A DNA stretch of 64,000 bases from Deltaproteobacteria bacterium IMCC39146 (GTDB taxonomy: Bacteria; Desulfobacterota; Desulfuromonadia; Desulfuromonadales; BM103). Positions 43,678-52,471 of this stretch are shown piece by piece; the first letter of the stretch is position 1, and every line of letters starts with the position of its first letter. The notes beneath the pieces are model-generated. The model had not been told where the DNA came from and did not search any database. It was given only the letters and a program-made list of their open reading frames with translations. The position numbers were made by a program, and so were the translations under genes. The stretch spans positions 18,408 to 82,407 of the forward strand of contig JARUHP010000018.1 in assembly GCA_030005635.1 (NCBI GenBank), read 5' to 3'.

Positions 43678-44031
43678 AGATCGTTAATCTGTTGCTCTTT
43701 TTGTAGAATTTTTAGCCTTAAAGACAAAAACAACACCGTCGGGTTTGCCCGACAGCAACGTCATTTTCTTTGTGTCGACAAAGAAAACTTGGCGCTGCGC
43801 TGGGCATGTTTTACTCGATTCATTCTGGTGGCAAATATCATTGGAATAAATCTTTGGTAGTCTACGCATCCCCCGTTAGCCCCGAGGCCCTTTAGAACCT
43901 CTATGACTCTGGTTCATGTTATTTGAGGTGTGCTTTTGTCTTTTGCTGCAAAAGACCACAACCTGGAAGGCCCTCGAACAGGGCCGGTTCTGCTTTGATC
44001 TTAAAAGTAAAGACCAACAGATTAACGATCT
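43678..44031. mobile_element. MITE-like element with 23-bp inverted ends and internal hairpins
   Basis: The left end (43678-43700) begins AGATCGTTAATCTGTTG; the right end (44009-44031) is its reverse complement with one mismatch in 23. Between them there is no credible gene but a series of hairpins: GTCGGG/CCCGAC (43738-43753), TTTTCTTTGT/ACAAAGAAAA (43764-43787), GTCTTTT/AAAAGAC (43938-43956) and GGCCCT/AGGGCC (43969-43985). The length of 354 bases, ends and lack of coding potential fit a non-autonomous mobile or intergenic repeat element. I see no clear short target duplication. Confidence 0.6.
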
Positions 44032-44085
44032 GTTGCTCTGAGACTGCCTAGATAACACACAGAAATACTTAGCCAGCCAGACAGA

Positions 44086-44123
44086 TAAAAACAAACCCCA
44101 CATCAATTCAATGTGGGGTTTGT
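44086..44123 (-). terminator. Terminator of the bioBD operon
   Basis: ACAAACCCCACAT and ATGTGGGGTTTGT form a 13-bp perfect stem around 7 bases. On the minus strand it is followed by a T-run (TTTTATC). It lies about 100 bases past the bioD stop. Confidence 0.85.
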
Positions 44124-44221
44124 CAACAATCTGAGGGCCTGTTAGACTCTCCCGCTTTTTTCGTTGTATCGACCTCACGCATTAGAACTGTTGCCTGCTG
44201 AAAGATGCCCAAGGTTGATAG

Positions 44222-45932
<1,711 letters not shown>

Positions 45933-45966
45933 ATCTAATCCTCCAGTGGACTTATTCGAAGCCGGA

Positions 45967-45995
45967 ATTATCAATGATGAACCGAGCATTGTCAA
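45967..45995 (-). promoter_or_regulatory. bioB promoter
   Basis: On the minus strand TTGACA (45995-45990), 17 bases, then GATAAT (45972-45967). This is close to the sigma-70 consensus and gives a leader of about 28 bases before bioB. Confidence 0.75.
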
Positions 45996-46026
45996 CCACG
46001 CTGTCCGCACGGTTAACAACCTTGTT

Positions 46027-46089
46027 TGTACTATTTATGTGATTTATAGTACATATTTCGTTGACTTGTAATAAAGTGAATGATAGAAC
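46027..46089 (+). promoter_or_regulatory. Palindrome and promoter for the first XRE-cupin gene
   Basis: TGTACTAT (46027-46034) and ATAGTACA (46046-46053) form an 8-bp inverted repeat with an 11-base spacer, an operator-like site between bioB and the regulator. Just after it, TTGACT (46061-46066), 17 bases and TAGAAC (46084-46089) make a plausible promoter. The site could serve self-control or control of bioB. Confidence 0.5.
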
Positions 46090-46126
46090 GTTATTTCATT
46101 TTTAATATTTATAGGGTTTTGATGAC

Positions 46127-46690
46127 ATGGTAAAAAAATTAATTGGTAAAAAGTTAAAAGCGACAAGACTCCGTAATGACATGACAATACAGGAACTTGC
46201 TGTCAGTTCAAACGTCTCATCAAACATGATTTCACGAATAGAGCGAGGCCTGACGACCCCTTCAGTTGAGATTATAGTCAGGCTGGCAAACTCCTTCGGA
46301 ATGAGCATTAATTATTTCGTTGAAGAAGCCGAGAAGGGGTCAACAATCGTCCACACAAAGAAGGGGCAGGGCGAGCCTATCTTCTTCTTTGAAGACAAGC
46401 ATCAAATCATCAGTCTGACCCAAGGCTTGCGCGATCCTAACTTTACAGTCTTTTTCGACACCATAGAGCTGAACTGTAGCAGTGGAGATGGTGGGATGGT
46501 CCATTCCGGTGAGGAGTTTGCGCTGGTTATGGAAGGCACCCTGGAATTTATTGTCGACGATGAGAGATTTGTTCTGGAGGAGGGTGATTCAATCGTTTTC
46601 AAGGCCTCTCTTCCTCACCGTTGGCGTAATTTACATCAAGGTAAAACCAATGTCCTGTGGGTTGTTTCTCCGGCGCCGAGCCTTAACTGA
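46127..46690 (+). CDS. XRE-family regulator with cupin domain, copy 1
   Basis: 187 residues. The N-terminal helix-turn-helix (about 7-62) reads KLKATRLRNDMTIQELAVSS and SSNMISRIERGLTTPSVEI. The C-terminal half is a cupin_2 domain (GGMVHSGEEFALVMEGTLEF, LEEGDSIVFKASLPHRWRN). Regulators of this build sense small molecules such as amino acids or polyamines. It is divergent from bioBD and is followed after 40 bases by a paralogue. The ligand and targets are unknown. Confidence 0.92.
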   Translation: MVKKLIGKKLKATRLRNDMTIQELAVSSNVSSNMISRIERGLTTPSVEIIVRLANSFGMSINYFVEEAEKGSTIVHTKKGQGEPIFFFEDKHQIISLTQGLRDPNFTVFFDTIELNCSSGDGGMVHSGEEFALVMEGTLEFIVDDERFVLEEGDSIVFKASLPHRWRNLHQGKTNVLWVVSPAPSLN

Positions 46691-46730
46691 GATTTTGTTT
46701 GTAACTATCTGGAATTAAGAGAACTCTGCT

Positions 46731-47297
46731 ATGATATTGAAGAAAATTGTAGGCAAAAAGCTTAAGGCTATTCGCCTCAAGAACGATATGACCATCCAGG
46801 AACTGGCGTCGCAATCCAAGGTCTCTTCAAATATGATCTCCAGGGTGGAACGAGGCTTGACAATCCCTTCAGTGGAAATTTTGATGAAGCTTGCTGCAGT
46901 TTTTGATAAGAGCATCAATTACTTCGTTGAGGAGGTTTCTACAAGCCACGAAATTGTTTTTTCTTCACAAGGGCAGCGGGACACCACGGTGTATGATGAT
47001 GAAAACAACATGCATACTGAGTCCTACACATCAGGGCTTCGAGACCCGCAGTTCATGTCTTTCCTCTGCACGGTTCCTGTGGGTGGAACCAGCGGTTATC
47101 AGAATATGTATCACCCGGGAGATGAGCTTATCGTTTTGCTTGAAGGTCAACTCAAGGTAACCATAGCTTCCGAGGAATACAGCCTCTCTGGCGGCGATAG
47201 CCTGTCTTTTAAATCTCACCTTCCTCACCGCTGGGAAAATGTCGGAGATGATGACGCACGTATCATCTGGACCCTGTCACCCTTTACAACAATCTGA
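46731..47297 (+). CDS. XRE-family regulator with cupin domain, copy 2
   Basis: 188 residues, a clear paralogue of the gene before it. The helix-turn-helix is nearly identical (KNDMTIQELASQSKVSSNM, RVERGLTIPSVEILMKLA), so both may bind similar DNA. The cupin half has diverged (MYHPGDELIVLLEGQLKV, LSGGDSLSFKSHLPHRWEN), which suggests a different ligand or mixed dimers. It is probably co-transcribed with copy 1. Confidence 0.92.
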   Translation: MILKKIVGKKLKAIRLKNDMTIQELASQSKVSSNMISRVERGLTIPSVEILMKLAAVFDKSINYFVEEVSTSHEIVFSSQGQRDTTVYDDENNMHTESYTSGLRDPQFMSFLCTVPVGGTSGYQNMYHPGDELIVLLEGQLKVTIASEEYSLSGGDSLSFKSHLPHRWENVGDDDARIIWTLSPFTTI

Positions 47298-47359
47298 TCA
47301 TCATTCCTCCATTCCTCCACTTAAATCCCACAACCATCTGAAAATACAGGTTGTTGGGC

Positions 47360-47387
47360 TTGACAGCGCACAATGGCACAGTAATAT
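47360..47387 (+). promoter_or_regulatory. Promoter of the HU/IHF gene
   Basis: TTGACA (47360-47365), 16 bases, TAATAT (47382-47387), followed by more A/T-rich DNA. The distance to the start codon is about 80 bases. Confidence 0.6.
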
Positions 47388-47473
47388 AAATATAATTTAC
47401 TTGGTTACTACAAAAAGTTAATCACTCTTTGGTGCCAGCCATATACACAAGTGCCTTGTTATTGGAGGAACAC

Positions 47474-47755
47474 ATGAATAAGTCTGAACTGGTCGAGACC
47501 TTAGCGGCTCGTAACGCTTTGACGTATAAAAAATCTGAGGAGATCGTTAATATCATTTTTGATTCTATGGCAGACACTCTCACTTCCGGTGGCAGGATAG
47601 AGATCCGGGGCTTTGGTAGTTTTGTTGTAAAGGATTACCAGGCCTACATGGGGCGTAACCCCAAAACGGGTGAAGTTATTCAGGTCAAACCCAAGAAGCT
47701 TCCCTTCTTTAAGGTTGGCAAGGAACTGCGCGACAAGGTTAACAGTAAAGGCTGA
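47474..47755 (+). CDS. HU/IHF family DNA-binding protein
   Basis: 93 residues from the ATG at 47474, with GGAGGAAC 4 bases upstream; the longer reading from 47429 is not needed. RIEIRGFGSFVVKDYQAY and MGRNPKTGEVIQVKPKK are the beta-arm and following region with the DNA-intercalating proline. The sequence is closer to the IHF-beta/HU-like proteins than to classic HU. It bends DNA and helps to shape the nucleoid. It has its own promoter and terminator. Confidence 0.93.
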   Translation: MNKSELVETLAARNALTYKKSEEIVNIIFDSMADTLTSGGRIEIRGFGSFVVKDYQAYMGRNPKTGEVIQVKPKKLPFFKVGKELRDKVNSKG

Positions 47756-47782
47756 CGCTTCTTACTGTGTGATATCACTATG

Positions 47783-47823
47783 ATGGCCGGGGAACACTCA
47801 GTGTTTTACCGGCCATTTTTTGT
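47783..47823 (+). terminator. Terminator after the HU/IHF gene
   Basis: ATGGCCGG (47783-47790) and CCGGCCAT (47809-47816) enclose a second small stem (ACACT/AGTGT), then a run of T. Confidence 0.85.
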
Positions 47824-47986
47824 TTTGTGAATGTTGGTCTTTGATAAATCCTAAGAGGTAACTCCAAGTGCCTGTATTCAAAAGAACTATTCTTAACCAC
47901 TTCTTTTAAACAAGTTCTGTTGGTGGTATGGTATTTGCAATCCCTTACTAAGATAACCAGTTGAGCTGAAAGGTGTTTTGCATCTC

Positions 47987-48511
47987 ATGATACTCAAACA
48001 TAAAGGGTCGACACCACAGATTGCACAGACAGCATTTCTCGCCCCTGGAGCTTGCGTGATTGGCGATGTCCGTATTGGCGAGCAATCAAGCCTTTGGTTC
48101 AACGTGGTTGTGCGCGGTGATGTTAACTCCATCCGCATTGGTGCTCGCACTAACATTCAAGACGGTACGATTATTCATGTCACTCGTGATACTCATCCAA
48201 CCATTGTCGGTAATGATGTTTCCGTAGGTCACGGTGTACGCCTGCATGGCTGCAACGTCCACGACAATTGCCTGATTGGTATTGGTGCTATTATTCTTGA
48301 CGGCGCCGAAATTGGAACGTCCTCGTTGGTTGCTGCAGGCACTGTTGTGGCACCGGGAACAAAATTTCCACCGAATTCATTGGTTATGGGTCAACCCGGG
48401 CGTTTGAAAAGGGTCCTGACCGAGGAAGAATGCGAGAATATCCATTCTATAGCCGGCCGATATCTTGAGTATCAGGAAGATTATCGTACTCAGGTGGAAA
48501 GGATTAGTTGA
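47987..48511 (+). CDS. Gamma-class carbonic anhydrase-like hexapeptide protein
   Basis: 174 residues from ATG 47987 (AAGGTG 11 bases upstream); a TTG at 47978 is the alternative. Hexapeptide repeats run through most of it: ACVIGDVRIGEQSSLWFNVVVRGD, then IRIGARTNIQDGTIIHVT. The histidines of DGTIIHV, VSVGHGV and RLHGC match the zinc ligands of the CamH/YrdA group. Members may hydrate CO2 or act as general acyl/metal proteins; activity cannot be assumed. It touches the next gene. Confidence 0.9.
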   Translation: MILKHKGSTPQIAQTAFLAPGACVIGDVRIGEQSSLWFNVVVRGDVNSIRIGARTNIQDGTIIHVTRDTHPTIVGNDVSVGHGVRLHGCNVHDNCLIGIGAIILDGAEIGTSSLVAAGTVVAPGTKFPPNSLVMGQPGRLKRVLTEEECENIHSIAGRYLEYQEDYRTQVERIS

Positions 48512-48576
48512 TTTTGTCCTTTTCAGATGGTAAAAAAACGAGTTTAATTGGCCCCCGCAAAGGTATCAAACGTTTT

Positions 48577-50205
48577 ATGCTTCGTTTTGCTTTCTATATC
48601 TGTTTTTATGCATCTCTTTTGACCATAACTGTCGCTAATTCCTATGCGAGTTCTGGTCAATATGGCGACACTGGCTTGATTTCGCAGCCAAAAGCCCAGA
48701 CGCTTAATGAGGGCAATATCTGTGTCGGTATCTGGGCTAATTGCTCAGATGGGATCAACACACCCGCAACGAACGCCGGTGACGGCAGCCTGATCATTCC
48801 AGCAACTATCACCTTAGGTCTTGGTACTTTTCTGGAGGCCTATGGTTCCTACCCGAATTTGTCTTTCAACGGCGACGAAGATAGCAGCGCCCGTGGCTTT
48901 GCCAATGCTGGATTCAAGGCCCGTATTTTCGGTAAACGTTCTGACCCTTTCCGTTTAGCCTTAGACCTTCAGGGCCGCCTGTCAGTTTCTGATGATCCTA
49001 ATTTTGATGGCCTCAATGATTATGTCAGTCGCTTAATTGCCTCGTTCAAAACAGATCGTTTGGGTTTTCACTTCAATGTTGGCTATGCTTTTAATGAATC
49101 ACCTGACATGGTTGACTACGAGGATCAAATACTTCTTGGTGGCGGTGTCGAATATTCCTTGGCAACACGTTTGCGCATGATCACAGAGTTCTCCTACGAG
49201 TCTGAAAGGATTTCCGGCCAGGAGTCCCCCTCCGAGGTTACTGTGGGGATGCAGTATTATGTCACTCCTCACCTGACAATGAACCTTGGTGTCTCTGCCG
49301 GGCTTTCTGATGCAAGCCCTGACTGGCGTATTCTTGCCGGATTGTCCACTTGTCAGGGCGTTGGCACATTTAATAGACCCGTTCCTAAGCTCGTCGACCC
49401 GGAAGATCTTCTTGATGAGCCTGAAAAACCCGTTAAACTGACTAAAATCAGGTTGTTGACACCTCTCTTAAGCAAGAGAGCTATTCCAGAGTCTCCGACA
49501 AGTCACCTCGAGATTCCGCTAGCGGATCCAAACGAAACCCTGATCATAAATCCTTCTGATCGACTTAGCTCCCCAGGTATTCAGCCTCTTGGTGCTACAG
49601 CAATTAGCCCAATGGTTTCACTGTCTAAAGTCAGCAAAACATCATTACCTAGCGAGCCGTTCCCGGCTAAAGTTCGTCGTCTTTTCCGCTTTCCTGAATT
49701 GACTTTTTCTTTGAATCAGTGGGAACTCTCAGATGCGGGGCGTAAATCCATCTCGCTTGTTGCCGAGGAGCTTCGCAAGGATAATCAATTTTTCATTGTT
49801 AGTATAGAAGGGCATACTGATGATGTAGGCTCTGCCAATTATAATCAGGTTCTTTCTTTTAAGCGAGCCGTTGCAGCTGCAACGCATATGGTTCTTCGTG
49901 ACGGATTCGACCCGACACGAATATTTGTCAAAGGGCATGGCGAAAGTCGACCAATTGAAGACAATGAAAGTGCCAAAGGCCGCGCCCTGAACCGCCGAGT
50001 AGAACTCCTCATTCTGGTTCCTGAGGGATATGAAGGCGTGACTATGAATGTTGAAGATAGAAACTCGCAAGGCTATGATAGCGCGTCGCTTCAACAAGAA
50101 CCAATAATTGACCCTTTGGCAATAGAACAAGCCATTATGGAAAAAATCGGTTCAGATATAAAAACTCCGGCGGGGGCCTTCGGTCGCGTAGGCAGGTCAC
50201 AGTGA
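48577..50205 (+). CDS. Outer-membrane protein with OmpA-like C-terminal domain, copy 1
   Basis: 542 residues from ATG 48577, giving a signal peptide MLRFAFYICFYASLLTITVA; a TTG at 48508 with AAAGGA upstream would add 23 residues. The first 280 residues look like a beta-barrel (alternating hydrophobic strands, YDTGL ... SLATRLRMITEFSYES). A Pro-rich linker follows, then an OmpA peptidoglycan-binding domain (SIEGHTDDVGSANYNQVLSF, RIFVKGHGESRPI, NRRVELLIL). The tail holds DPLAIEQAIMEKIG, shared with the next protein. It would tie the outer membrane to the cell wall. Confidence 0.85.
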   Translation: MLRFAFYICFYASLLTITVANSYASSGQYGDTGLISQPKAQTLNEGNICVGIWANCSDGINTPATNAGDGSLIIPATITLGLGTFLEAYGSYPNLSFNGDEDSSARGFANAGFKARIFGKRSDPFRLALDLQGRLSVSDDPNFDGLNDYVSRLIASFKTDRLGFHFNVGYAFNESPDMVDYEDQILLGGGVEYSLATRLRMITEFSYESERISGQESPSEVTVGMQYYVTPHLTMNLGVSAGLSDASPDWRILAGLSTCQGVGTFNRPVPKLVDPEDLLDEPEKPVKLTKIRLLTPLLSKRAIPESPTSHLEIPLADPNETLIINPSDRLSSPGIQPLGATAISPMVSLSKVSKTSLPSEPFPAKVRRLFRFPELTFSLNQWELSDAGRKSISLVAEELRKDNQFFIVSIEGHTDDVGSANYNQVLSFKRAVAAATHMVLRDGFDPTRIFVKGHGESRPIEDNESAKGRALNRRVELLILVPEGYEGVTMNVEDRNSQGYDSASLQQEPIIDPLAIEQAIMEKIGSDIKTPAGAFGRVGRSQ

Positions 50206-50239
50206 AAGTCGATTTAAAACCAACCAGCAGGGGGGTATT

Positions 50240-51175
50240 TTGCGAATATTTTTACTTTTAATATTGACCGTGGGCATGCTCGCACTTCCTGCCTTTAGTC
50301 ACGCTTCAAATTCATTTGATGCTTTTGTTAAAAGCCGTGAAGTTGTTGAGACCCTTTATTTCAAAGTAAATGCTGAAGACTTGTCAAAAACAGACAGAGA
50401 GCGTTTAAACTCAACTGCCCGGCAATTGCGGCAACTCCAGAATAGCGGTCGTATGATCCGTGTTGAAGGCTTCTCAAGCAATGAAGGTGATCAAGAGAAG
50501 AATTTTATTCTTTCTTTCTTCCGGGCACGCTTTGTTGCCGACATAATAGAGTCAATGGGTTTGTCTACTGAAGTCACTCTAACTGGTTATGGTGATTTGC
50601 GTGCTGATTCTGATGACCATGCTAAGGAAAGACGTGTCGAAATCGTTTCCTATGTTATGCCGGTCAAAATGAAAAGAATTAAAGTTGCCGACAAGAATAA
50701 GGAAGCTAGCCCTGCTCCGAATCGTTCCGCAAACACTGCCCATATGGATCAGGAAATCGACTCTTATCGCGTGGACCAGGCGATCCGCTCGAAAATTGAC
50801 AATATGAACAAAGAGGTTACAGACAAAATAGACTCCGATGACGAAGATCTTTCACCTGGGTTGAGTCAGGAAAAGCCTATTCAAAAAGATCTTCTGGATC
50901 GTGGTTACAGTCAATGGCGTAGAAGTGTCGACCCCGGGATTTCCTTGAAACTATCTCAGTCAAAGGCTTCAGCTGACGGTGATTTGAAGCGCGGCTACAG
51001 CCAGTTCCAAAAGAGTCGTGACACGGAGATATCCCCAGATGTAACCCAAATCTTGCCAGCACATTCACCGGTTATCGATGCACTTATGATCGAGCAGGCC
51101 ATCATGGAAAAAATTGGTGTCGAACCAACGGCAGCTTCTGGGTCCGTCACCTTGGTTGACCTCAAAAAACAATAA
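50240..51175 (+). CDS. OmpA-like periplasmic protein, copy 2 with internal repeats
   Basis: 311 residues from a TTG at 50240 with a G-run (50230-50235) 4 bases upstream. Signal peptide MRIFLLLILTVGMLALPAFSHA. Residues 30-135 are a lone OmpA-like domain (RVEGFSSNEGDQEKNFILSF, VTLTGYGDLRAD, RRVEIVSYV). The second half is charged and low in structure, with two copies of a RGYSQ-(W/F)-x2-S-x-D-x2-IS unit, one REVVDQAI-like helix (RVDQAIRSKID) and the tail DALMIEQAIMEKIG. It lies 34 bases after copy 1, so the two proteins are probably made together. Confidence 0.82.
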   Translation: MRIFLLLILTVGMLALPAFSHASNSFDAFVKSREVVETLYFKVNAEDLSKTDRERLNSTARQLRQLQNSGRMIRVEGFSSNEGDQEKNFILSFFRARFVADIIESMGLSTEVTLTGYGDLRADSDDHAKERRVEIVSYVMPVKMKRIKVADKNKEASPAPNRSANTAHMDQEIDSYRVDQAIRSKIDNMNKEVTDKIDSDDEDLSPGLSQEKPIQKDLLDRGYSQWRRSVDPGISLKLSQSKASADGDLKRGYSQFQKSRDTEISPDVTQILPAHSPVIDALMIEQAIMEKIGVEPTAASGSVTLVDLKKQ

Positions 51176-51263
51176 TACGAATCACCAAATTTATTGAATA
51201 TGGTATGATTCCAACACTAAGTCATCTTGCTTATAGTGAACACCTACAGAAAGCACCTGCGCC

Positions 51264-51740
51264 ATGGTAACAGCCAAGAACTTTATCACAATTAAAAATA
51301 GCACGCTTCTTCACGATCTTTCCGATGAAGATCTAGACAGACTTGCTACCTGTTGTGAAATCCGCACAATGAATGAAGGTACGACCGTCTTCATAGAAAA
51401 CATGCCTGGGGAATCGCTCTTCTTGATCTCTAAAGGTTCGATACGCATTTCCAAAATGTTTGCTGAAGGTGATGAGAAAACCCTTGTAGCTCTTGGTCCA
51501 GAGGATGTCTTTGGGGAGATGGCTGTGATTGATGGCTTGCCCCGTTCTGCAACGGCTCGTGTTGCCGAAAATGCCGAGCTCATTAGCTTTAAAAAGCAAG
51601 ACCTGGAGCGACTTTGTAGCGAAGATGCTACATTGGCTTTAAAATTGGTCAGTAATATTGTCCGGGTCTTCAGTAAGCGCGTGCGGGAGTCAAGCGAGGA
51701 GTACCGAGACATGCTGATCTGGTCAATGCAAAAACCATGA
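51264..51740 (+). CDS. Cyclic nucleotide-binding domain protein without DNA-binding domain
   Basis: 158 residues, all one cNMP-binding fold: EGTTVFIENMPGESLFLISKGSIRI, then VFGEMAVIDGLPRSATARV, which is the phosphate-binding cassette with its Arg. There is no helix-turn-helix after it, so it is not a CRP-type activator. It may sense cAMP, cGMP or a related ligand and act through protein contact. It overlaps the lipoprotein gene by 4 bases. Confidence 0.88.
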   Translation: MVTAKNFITIKNSTLLHDLSDEDLDRLATCCEIRTMNEGTTVFIENMPGESLFLISKGSIRISKMFAEGDEKTLVALGPEDVFGEMAVIDGLPRSATARVAENAELISFKKQDLERLCSEDATLALKLVSNIVRVFSKRVRESSEEYRDMLIWSMQKP

Positions 51741-52396
51741 AAACAAAGCGGAGTGCGACCATGCCAACGAAATTCATCCTGGTTGTTTCAATCCTTCTTC
51801 TCTGTTCTGCCTGTTCCGTTAGCGTCTCGCCGATAGCCACACCTACAGGTATAATCAATCTTGAAGAAAAATCTCTAACAGAAACCCATGACGGTGTGTC
51901 TTTTACTGTTAAGCTTGATCAACTGAGTTTTGGTCCTTATCAACAAGTCGACAACATCACCTCGTTTCATGTCAACATAAACAATCAGACAGAGAACCCG
52001 ATCTCTTTTCCCTCCAGGGCTTTTCTCCTTAAAGACGGTAACGGTCGGCAGTATCGTTCAATAACGCCGGAGAGAGTCAGGGAGATTGTTAGTAAAGATT
52101 CTGTTTATCTGCTTCCATATCCTTATGTTGGCTACTACTACCTTGAGGACCAAGCAAGAGTTGCTTACCAGGATACCTTCTCCAGTTCATTGCCTTTCTA
52201 TGCTGAATACCACCCTCAGGACATCTTTACTCGTGCTCTTACTGAAGAACCCGTGCTCAAAAAATCAAAAGCCTCCGGCCTGGTTTACTTTGTTGCCGAT
52301 CTTGAGAGAACCAACTATGCCGAACTCCTGATCTTCCCAGACCAGGAGGCTTCCGGAGAGCCACTGCTTAAATTCCCCTTTGCCATTGAAAAGTAA
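51737..52396 (+). CDS. Predicted lipoprotein of unknown function
   Basis: 219 residues. The signal peptide ends in a lipobox (LLCSAC), so the mature protein is lipid-anchored. The rest is predicted to be extracytoplasmic and mostly beta, with SFHVNINNQTENPISFPSRA resembling an immunoglobulin-like DUF4352-type fold; this is a guess. It shares a 4-base ATGA overlap with the cNMP-binding gene. No function is assigned. Confidence 0.82.
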   Translation: MKTKRSATMPTKFILVVSILLLCSACSVSVSPIATPTGIINLEEKSLTETHDGVSFTVKLDQLSFGPYQQVDNITSFHVNINNQTENPISFPSRAFLLKDGNGRQYRSITPERVREIVSKDSVYLLPYPYVGYYYLEDQARVAYQDTFSSSLPFYAEYHPQDIFTRALTEEPVLKKSKASGLVYFVADLERTNYAELLIFPDQEASGEPLLKFPFAIEK

Positions 52397-52415
52397 TCCC
52401 CTGTACAGTATTTTC

Positions 52416-52439
52416 GCCTCCGTTTACGGGGGCTTTTTT
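52416..52439 (+). terminator. Terminator after the lipoprotein gene
   Basis: GCCTCCG, TTTA, CGGGGGC and TTTTTT, with one G-T pair in the stem. Confidence 0.88.
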
Positions 52440-52471
52440 GCTGGAAGAAAGTTGTTTCTCCGGGGCCAATA

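Noticed and set aside
43684..43869. Minus-strand frame giving a 61-residue basic protein
   Set aside because: It lies inside the hairpin-rich element; the sequence follows the hairpins and has no ribosome site.
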